Source: Betaproteobacteria bacterium (GTDB taxonomy: Bacteria > Pseudomonadota > Gammaproteobacteria > Burkholderiales > Gallionellaceae). From it: DNA of 38,815 nt. Location: contig JAIOPT010000022.1 in the NCBI GenBank assembly GCA_021413765.1, forward strand, positions 1 to 38,815. Reading direction: 5' to 3'. The notes beneath the pieces were generated by a model that made no database searches, had not been told where the DNA came from, and saw only the letters and a program-made list of their open reading frames with translations. Below are positions 34,307 through 38,815 of this stretch, piece after piece; the stretch's first letter is position 1; the number at the start of each line of letters is the position of its first letter. A program made the position numbers and the translations under genes.

Positions 34307-35728
34307 ATGAAAAATTTGCTGTTCATAGTGCTCTACACATGGTCGCTGTTGTGCCGCGCTGATGGCCTGCCCGACTTAGGCGACGCCTCACAGGAGGCTA
34401 TGACACCGCAACAGGAGCGAAAAATCGGCGAACAGAGCATGTTTGAAATCCGCTCCGATAGGGACTATCTTGATGATGCTGAAGTCAACGATTATCTTAA
34501 TCAGCTTGGATATCAACTGGTTTCCAACAGCAACGAACCAGGGCAGGAGTTTGAATTTTTTGCCCTCGACGACAACAGCATCAACGCTTTCGCGCTGCCC
34601 GGCGGTTTCATTGGTGTAAACACCGGACTGATGCTCATAGCACAAAGCGAATCCGAACTCGCCTCAGTACTGGGCCATGAAATCGCCCACGTCACCCAGC
34701 ATCACCTGGCACGTATGGTAGCAGGCCAGAAGGTCGACTCAGTGGCCGCCATAGCGGCCCTTGCAGTGGCTATCCTGGCTGCACGCAGCAACCCGCAAGC
34801 CTCACAGGCGGCCATTTTCGGGATGCAGGCCAGCTCCATCCAACGTCAACTGAACTTTACCCGCACTCATGAACAGGAAGCGGACCGCATTGGCCTCACC
34901 ACTCTGCAAAAAGCAGGTTTCGATCCGCACGCCATGCCCATCTTCTTCGAACGCCTGCAAAAATCCACTCGCCTGCTGGACAACAATATGCCGTCTTACC
35001 TGCGCACCCATCCGATCACCAGCGACCGCATCGCCGATGTCGCTAACCGTGTGCAACAGACCCCCTATCGCCTGGTTGCCGACAGCCTCAACTTCCAGCT
35101 GGTGCGTGCCAAATTACGAGCCATGCAAAAGAACCCTCAGGAATCAGCGAACTTCTTCAAAAATGCAATTGGGGAGCAAAAACATGGCAATCAGACGGCC
35201 CAGCGTTACGGCCTGGTGCTGGCACTGTTGCGCGCCGGACAAGTCGCACGCGCCACGCAGGAATTTGCCCCGTTGCAGACACTGACATCACAAAATCCGA
35301 TGATTGCAACGCTGGCCGGACAAATCAGACGTGCAGACAAAAGCAACACAAGCACCACTGCATTCTACCGCAGCGCCACACAAAATTTTCCCCAGCACCG
35401 AGCGTTAGCCTATGACTACATCGAGCTGCTGCTGGAAGCTAATCGCCTTGAAGATGCGCTCAAACTGCTTACCGAACAAATTATCGCCCATCCCAATGAC
35501 CTGCGTCTGCATGAGCTACAGGCACGCAATTACGCGGCATTGGGCAGACGACAAGAAGAACACCACGCGCTGGCCTACACCTACATTCTGCGCGGCAACT
35601 TGCTCAATGCAATTGAACAACTTGAGTTGGCCAAAGCAGCGGGCACCGATTTTCACGAGTTGTCGATCATTGAAAGTGAACTGAAGCAGTACAAGGAGAT
35701 CGCGGCAGCGCTCGCGAAAAAGAAATGA
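34307..35728 (+). CDS. bepA: BepA-like periplasmic M48 metalloprotease with TPR repeats
   Basis: A 473-aa M48 peptidase. I start at the ATG at 34307, which gives a signal peptide (MKNLLFIVLYTWSLLCRADG); a TTG at 34271 is also in frame. The zinc motif is HEIAH (H124, E125, H128) followed by VTQHH, and the third ligand is the Glu in HEQEAD (about E191). Residues about 260-473 are TPR repeats. BepA (YfgC) degrades or assists misassembled LptD and other outer-membrane proteins, fitting the LPS-export genes nearby only loosely. It lies divergent to tusA, a common betaproteobacterial pairing. Downstream, a CCATGC-TTC-GCATGG hairpin (35797-35811) lacks a T-run. Confidence 0.9.
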   Translation: MKNLLFIVLYTWSLLCRADGLPDLGDASQEAMTPQQERKIGEQSMFEIRSDRDYLDDAEVNDYLNQLGYQLVSNSNEPGQEFEFFALDDNSINAFALPGGFIGVNTGLMLIAQSESELASVLGHEIAHVTQHHLARMVAGQKVDSVAAIAALAVAILAARSNPQASQAAIFGMQASSIQRQLNFTRTHEQEADRIGLTTLQKAGFDPHAMPIFFERLQKSTRLLDNNMPSYLRTHPITSDRIADVANRVQQTPYRLVADSLNFQLVRAKLRAMQKNPQESANFFKNAIGEQKHGNQTAQRYGLVLALLRAGQVARATQEFAPLQTLTSQNPMIATLAGQIRRADKSNTSTTAFYRSATQNFPQHRALAYDYIELLLEANRLEDALKLLTEQIIAHPNDLRLHELQARNYAALGRRQEEHHALAYTYILRGNLLNAIEQLELAKAAGTDFHELSIIESELKQYKEIAAALAKKK

Positions 35729-35796
35729 TTCGTGTCTATCCTACATCCACTCGGACATAATACAAGCCGCTTGCCCGACCAGTTCACATGAGATAT

Positions 35797-35811
35797 CCAT
35801 GCTTCGCATGG
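35797..35811. repeat. Short perfect hairpin between bepA and the GT-C gene
   Basis: CCATGC-TTC-GCATGG is a perfect 6-bp stem with a three-base loop, about 70 bases after the bepA stop. There is no following T-run, so it is not a canonical terminator; it may be a REP-like unit. Confidence 0.35.
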
Positions 35812-35914
35812 TCACCCTCATGCAACTAGGTCAGCAAAATTCCTTTTAGCATAATAGAGCTAAAATTATTTAGTTCTATAGCAATTTCCACATAAAATTT
35901 CATGATGCCATTGC

Positions 35915-37573
35915 TTATGGTGAAACTTTCTTGTGTTGCCGTTGATTCAAATTATTCTGCTGATTCAAAGCCACAATGACACAAGCTTGTTGAAGTCCTA
36001 ACAGACAGCTTTTTTCCATTTGCTGTATAGCCCCTACCATGTCATGTAAGTTTTTTAAAACGAAACTTTTACCATAATAGGCACTCGCATTTTTCGGGTT
36101 GCCAGCAATCACTTTGTCAAATTCTGTAAGCGCTTCCGGATACCGTCCTGAGTTTGAATATACAGAAGCCAATGCAACATTCACCTCAGGATAAGTTGAG
36201 TTAATTGCCAGCGATTTTTGATAGTCTGCAATGGCCGCATCCCAATTTTTAACCACAGCCGAAGCTTGTGCGCGATTGAAATAGATACGATGTGCACCGA
36301 GGCGATCTTCGCCATGAAGCAAGTCCACCGCGTCATCCCACAAACGATACTTATCAGCAAACACCCATAATCGATTCCATGCCAGCGGCATTAATAGCAA
36401 AACTGCTAATGCACCAATCAACATGATTTTTCGACTGGGAAGTGAGCTAAACAGTAATGGCAATAACAACATATAGCCGGGCAACCATAAATAACTGCGA
36501 TATAGCACAAAAATTTCCTGAACGCGTATGCTTGAAAATTCAGCCATGAAGTAACACCACGGATATAGCAATGCCAACCCCAACAAGGCAACACGCCCAC
36601 CGCGCAGCAAAAAAGCCAACGCAAATGCGCCATAAGCGACAAATGCAACCAAGCCGATCCAACTTGTCCACTCTTTCCAGGTAAGGATAAATGGCTCACG
36701 CATATCCAGCGACATCCACGCGGGGTTGGGCACAAGCATTAACAAGCAGTACTTGAAAAAAAGACCCGCCTGCGTCAACACGCTTAACAAGTGCAGCGAT
36801 GACGTTCCCTGGAACAGCGCTTGCTCCCCAAACAATGCGGCCGCATCCTTCTCATAAGGCACACCAAATATACCTTTTATGCGCAGCACCACCAACAGCC
36901 CAACCATTACGAATCCTAGCCAAGTTGCTAGCAAGGCGCGGGACGATAGTTTATTCTGGACACGAATCGCCAATGTCAAAGGTAGCAATATGGCAGGAGC
37001 CATCAAGCTGTGTTCCTTGCTGAACAGTGCCATGAAATATGCCATGACCGCTAGCACCATATAGCGTTTGTCGCCCTCCAACAGACCACGTAGGTATGCT
37101 AATTGCATTACCAATGTGAACATAGTCGCCATCAAAATGCTGCGCTGTATCAAATAGCCTACGCCATAAACTGCGAGAGGATGGCATGCGAAAACCAGCG
37201 CCCCCAACCACGCGCCCCAATTCACAATATTTTCTTTGCTCGCATCAGTGATAAATAGCTTGATCCACATCCGCAATACCAGCAATAGCAATAATACATT
37301 CACACCATGCAGCAATAGATTCTGTATGCGGTAAACAGGCGGGTCCTCACCGAAAAATACCCAAGTAAAACCAAACGTCGTATAGGGAAACCAGCGTAAA
37401 TCAAAACGAAACAGTGTATTGGCGTAATGACTAATCGCGGCACCAAAAAATGGGACGTCATCGAATATCAGAGTGTTATTCAAAAATGGGGCATACACCA
37501 TAATAACCAGCAACACCAAAATCAGTGCTTTGATTCGATCAAGCGGATAAACAAAATTAGAATAAAAATTCAT
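35915..37573 (-). CDS. GT-C-type membrane glycosyltransferase-like protein with C-terminal TPR repeats
   Basis: A 552-aa protein with about ten to eleven membrane helices in residues 15-410 and TPR repeats at about 425-530 (for example NWDAAIADYQKSLAINSTYPEV and YPEALTEFDKVIAGNP). The N-terminal pattern YAPFLNNTLIFDDVPFF, then FRWFPYTTFGFTW and QNLLLHGVNVLLLLLV, is typical of GT-C enzymes of the TMTC/PMT group, where the Asp pair after the first helix is catalytic. The family transfers sugar from a lipid-phosphate donor to protein in the periplasm. It lies directly downstream of the pilin gene beyond a terminator, so pilin glycosylation is a reasonable guess, but no donor pathway is visible. 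Confidence 0.75.
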   Translation of the reverse strand: MNFYSNFVYPLDRIKALILVLLVIMVYAPFLNNTLIFDDVPFFGAAISHYANTLFRFDLRWFPYTTFGFTWVFFGEDPPVYRIQNLLLHGVNVLLLLLVLRMWIKLFITDASKENIVNWGAWLGALVFACHPLAVYGVGYLIQRSILMATMFTLVMQLAYLRGLLEGDKRYMVLAVMAYFMALFSKEHSLMAPAILLPLTLAIRVQNKLSSRALLATWLGFVMVGLLVVLRIKGIFGVPYEKDAAALFGEQALFQGTSSLHLLSVLTQAGLFFKYCLLMLVPNPAWMSLDMREPFILTWKEWTSWIGLVAFVAYGAFALAFLLRGGRVALLGLALLYPWCYFMAEFSSIRVQEIFVLYRSYLWLPGYMLLLPLLFSSLPSRKIMLIGALAVLLLMPLAWNRLWVFADKYRLWDDAVDLLHGEDRLGAHRIYFNRAQASAVVKNWDAAIADYQKSLAINSTYPEVNVALASVYSNSGRYPEALTEFDKVIAGNPKNASAYYGKSFVLKNLHDMVGAIQQMEKSCLLGLQQACVIVALNQQNNLNQRQHKKVSP

Positions 37574-37603
37574 TACTCACACCAAGTAACATTAGCTGCT
37601 TAC

Positions 37604-37639
37604 ACAAAAAAACCCGCGATCCATTACAGATCGCGGGTT
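37604..37639 (-). terminator. Rho-independent terminator of the pilin gene
   Basis: Reading the minus strand, AACCCGCGATC and GATCGCGGGTT form a perfect 11-bp stem around a 7-base loop (37622-37628), followed by seven T residues. It lies 65 bases after the pilin stop and 31 bases before the GT-C gene start, so the latter probably depends on read-through or its own promoter. Confidence 0.92.
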
Positions 37640-37703
37640 ATCAGAAAATCATCAATTCTACAATTTAAAATATTGGATCTGAGAACAGATTTTTTATCTC
37701 ATG

Positions 37704-38159
37704 TTAAATCCACTTGGAAAGAATGTTATTCAAAACTGGGTCAGAGGTAACACTTGGAGTTATCGCCCAAGTTATAGCCGTCGTTCCCATTGTTGGGCGC
37801 CAAGTGATGGTCGAGCCATCGAGTGCAGGCTTAATGCAACCACCAGTACATAGAGTAGCTACGATTTCGCCAGTTGCAACCGTCACAGTAATACCTGTAA
37901 CCTCTGTGGTTGCCGTTGGAGCACCGCTCATCCCCAATGAAGTCCAACCATTAGCTGGTAGCGCCGCAGCAGAACCATTCTCCTGCATAAACGCGGCAAC
38001 AGCAAGCTTAACTGGATCCACAGCGGACGCGACTTTTGCAAGCTTAGCCTTAACTATGTAATCTTGATAAGCAGGGATTGCTACCGCCGCGAGAATACCG
38101 ATAATCGCGACCACGATCATTAATTCAATCAGGGTAAAACCTTTTTGCATTTGTTTCAT
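37704..38159 (-). CDS. pilA: Type IV major pilin (PilA-like)
   Basis: A 151-aa type IVa prepilin. The leader MKQMQKG is cut by PilD before Phe8, and mature Glu5 (Glu12 here) in [27 protein letters not shown] is present. The globular part has two cysteines (Cys104, Cys108) that may form a small disulfide loop; it is unusually short compared with the C-terminal D-loop of many pilins. Start: ATG at 38159, set by AAAGGAG at 38168-38174; the open frame extends further upstream but lacks a leader. A sigma-54-type promoter and a strong terminator bound it. Pilins of this kind serve attachment and twitching. Confidence 0.95.
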   Translation of the reverse strand: MKQMQKGFTLIELMIVVAIIGILAAVAIPAYQDYIVKAKLAKVASAVDPVKLAVAAFMQENGSAAALPANGWTSLGMSGAPTATTEVTGITVTVATGEIVATLCTGGCIKPALDGSTITWRPTMGTTAITWAITPSVTSDPVLNNILSKWI

Positions 38160-38167
38160 TATTGCTA

Positions 38168-38174
38168 CTCCTTT
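38168..38174 (-). promoter_or_regulatory. pilA: Ribosome binding site of pilA
   Basis: AAAGGAG on the minus strand lies eight bases before ATG 38159. It decides the start over the in-frame upstream codons at 38228. Confidence 0.85.
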
Positions 38175-38217
38175 AAGAGTTGAACATACAGTACACGGGG
38201 TGTGTGCTTTATCATAA

Positions 38218-38232
38218 GCAGGATTCATGCCA
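38218..38232 (-). promoter_or_regulatory. Sigma-54 (RpoN) promoter of pilA
   Basis: On the minus strand TGGCATGAATCCTGC matches the -24/-12 consensus TGGCACG-N4-TTGC at all but two defined positions, with GG and GC correctly spaced. Transcription would start near 38206, leaving a leader of about 47 bases before the pilA ATG. RpoN/PilR control is typical of pilA. Confidence 0.75.
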
Positions 38233-38338
38233 ACCGATCCTAACTTACGCCTATCCGCGCCTGGATTGGATTTTCAGAACAATCTCAGGAGTGATTTTGA
38301 TGCTTTACATTAGAGGGGAAGCCGATTTACGTCAGGTA

Positions 38339-38357
38339 AGTGACAATTTTCGTCACT
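38339..38357. promoter_or_regulatory. Candidate enhancer site upstream of the pilA sigma-54 promoter
   Basis: AGTGAC and GTCACT form a perfect inverted repeat around AATTTTC, about 140 bases upstream of the predicted pilA transcription start. That distance suits an activator of the PilR/NtrC type. Identity as a PilR site is inference. Confidence 0.35.
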
Positions 38358-38570
38358 CTGCTTTCCGTGTAAGGCACGATTCAAGGAACATTATGCAATC
38401 CATTATCGACTGAAGGCCGATCATTGTTTTTGTCAGCATCGGATTTGTGAACCATTGGGCACAGTATGCGCCACCATTGCTCTCCAAATACTCTCGCGCC
38501 GAAAAATTATTGCACGATGGCCAAGATAGATCTTTTCGCTCATCCTTCGACAAGCTTGTATGGTGTTTCT

Positions 38571-38715
38571 GGCTCCTTCTTGAGAAACTGGAAGGAGCCG
38601 GGGTGGAGGGACATCGACAGGCATCTGCCGTGCAGCGGACAGACTCAGTGAGAACTCTCCCACCCACACCCCGTACGTCGATGAAGAATCTAGCGGCTGC
38701 GATTGACCGCCGATT
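38571..38715 (+). ncRNA. Candidate structured (bridge-RNA-like) leader of an IS110-type element
   Basis: A 9-bp perfect stem GGCTCCTTC (38571-38579) with GAAGGAGCC (38591-38599) around an 11-base loop is followed by more pairing options: CATCGAC (38612-38618) with GTCGATG (38677-38683), GGGTGG (38601-38606) with CCACCC (38660-38665), CTGCCG (38625-38630) with CGGACAG (38636-38642), and GCGG (38693) with CCGC (38707). It lies just upstream of an apparent IS110-family transposase start, where such elements encode bridge RNA. The assignment depends on that identification, which rests on 11 residues. Confidence 0.3.
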
Positions 38716-38781
38716 TGAACGCAAGCTAACGTAGGTGTGTGCCACCCCAGCGGTGTTACTTTACTTCTGGAGGCTACTATC

Positions 38782-38815
38782 ATGCAAACTTTTCCGAACA
38801 TAGGTGTGGATGTTG
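38782..38815 (+). CDS. Probable IS110-family transposase, N-terminus only (cut by window end)
   Basis: Eleven codons from ATG at 38782, preceded by TCTGGAGG (38766-38773), a good ribosome site with 8-base spacing. The translation MQTFPNIGVDV fits the start of IS110-type (DEDD) transposases, where '(I/V)G(I/V)DVAK' carries the first catalytic Asp, here Asp10. The long structured non-coding stretch in front also fits. With so few residues other RNase H-fold proteins cannot be excluded. Confidence 0.5.
   Translation, partial: MQTFPNIGVDV

Larger units (their letters stand above)
38233..38781. other. Non-coding stretch between pilA and the right-edge transposase
   Basis: No convincing gene is present; small open frames here lack ribosome sites and family similarity. 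The pilA-proximal part has an inverted repeat AGTGAC-N7-GTCACT (38339-38357). The right part (from about 38560) is rich in stem-forming GC sequence and likely belongs to an insertion sequence whose left boundary I cannot place. Confidence 0.5.

Noticed and set aside
38353-38801. Overlapping small open frames on both strands right of pilA (95-130 codons)
   Set aside because: None has a ribosome site or family similarity, and the region is better explained as a promoter-distal spacer plus structured DNA of an insertion sequence.
1-38815. CRISPR array, tRNA or rRNA genes
   Set aside because: No regularly spaced direct repeats, no tRNA cloverleaf sequence and no rRNA conserved segments were seen on reading through the window.

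Overview
The window looks like chromosomal DNA of a Gram-negative, autotrophic betaproteobacterium of the Gallionellaceae/Nitrosomonadales type. This is inferred from the order pepA-holC-(DUF2486-like)-valS with divergent lptF-lptG, the tusA/M48-protease pair, a betaproteobacterial type IV pilin, a full E. coli-like cellulose (bcs) gene set and a DabA-type inorganic-carbon transporter. Genus cannot be fixed from sequence alone, and no rRNA or tRNA gene was seen.

Layout. 1-6722 (minus strand): a tightly packed four-gene block reading NuoM-like, DabA, DabB (NuoL-like), then a second NuoM/N-like gene cut by the left edge. It resembles an enlarged DAB bicarbonate/CO2-accumulating complex, in which complex I-type antiporter subunits energise a carbonic-anhydrase-like protein. 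6723-7426: intergenic, with one doubtful small ORF and short palindromes. 7427-14918 (plus): bcsB-bcsZ-bcsC. 14925-22233 (minus): dgkA-bcsE-bcsF-bcsQ-bcsA-bcsG, converging on bcsC with six bases between the stops. Together these encode the c-di-GMP-dependent synthase (BcsA/BcsB), periplasmic cellulase (BcsZ), outer-membrane exporter (BcsC), the accessory factors BcsE/F/Q and the phosphoethanolamine transferase BcsG. DgkA is well placed to recycle the diacylglycerol that BcsG releases.

22234-26056: a small accessory patch with a frameshifted IS5-type transposase remnant and a 943-aa MmeI-like restriction-modification enzyme. 26057-33573: core genes lptG and lptF (minus), pepA, holC and valS (plus). 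valS is preceded in the same open frame by a DUF2486-like segment with no stop codon between. 33571-33755: a 185-bp element with 27-bp imperfect terminal inverted repeats whose outer bases form the stop codons of both valS and tusA. 33753-35728: tusA with a tiny translationally coupled upstream ORF, and divergently a BepA-like M48 protease. 35915-38232 (minus): a type IV pilin gene with a sigma-54-type promoter and a strong terminator, followed by a GT-C/TPR membrane protein that may glycosylate the pilin. 38233-38815: a structured non-coding stretch ending in the first 11 codons of a probable IS110-family transposase, so it may include a bridge-RNA-like region.
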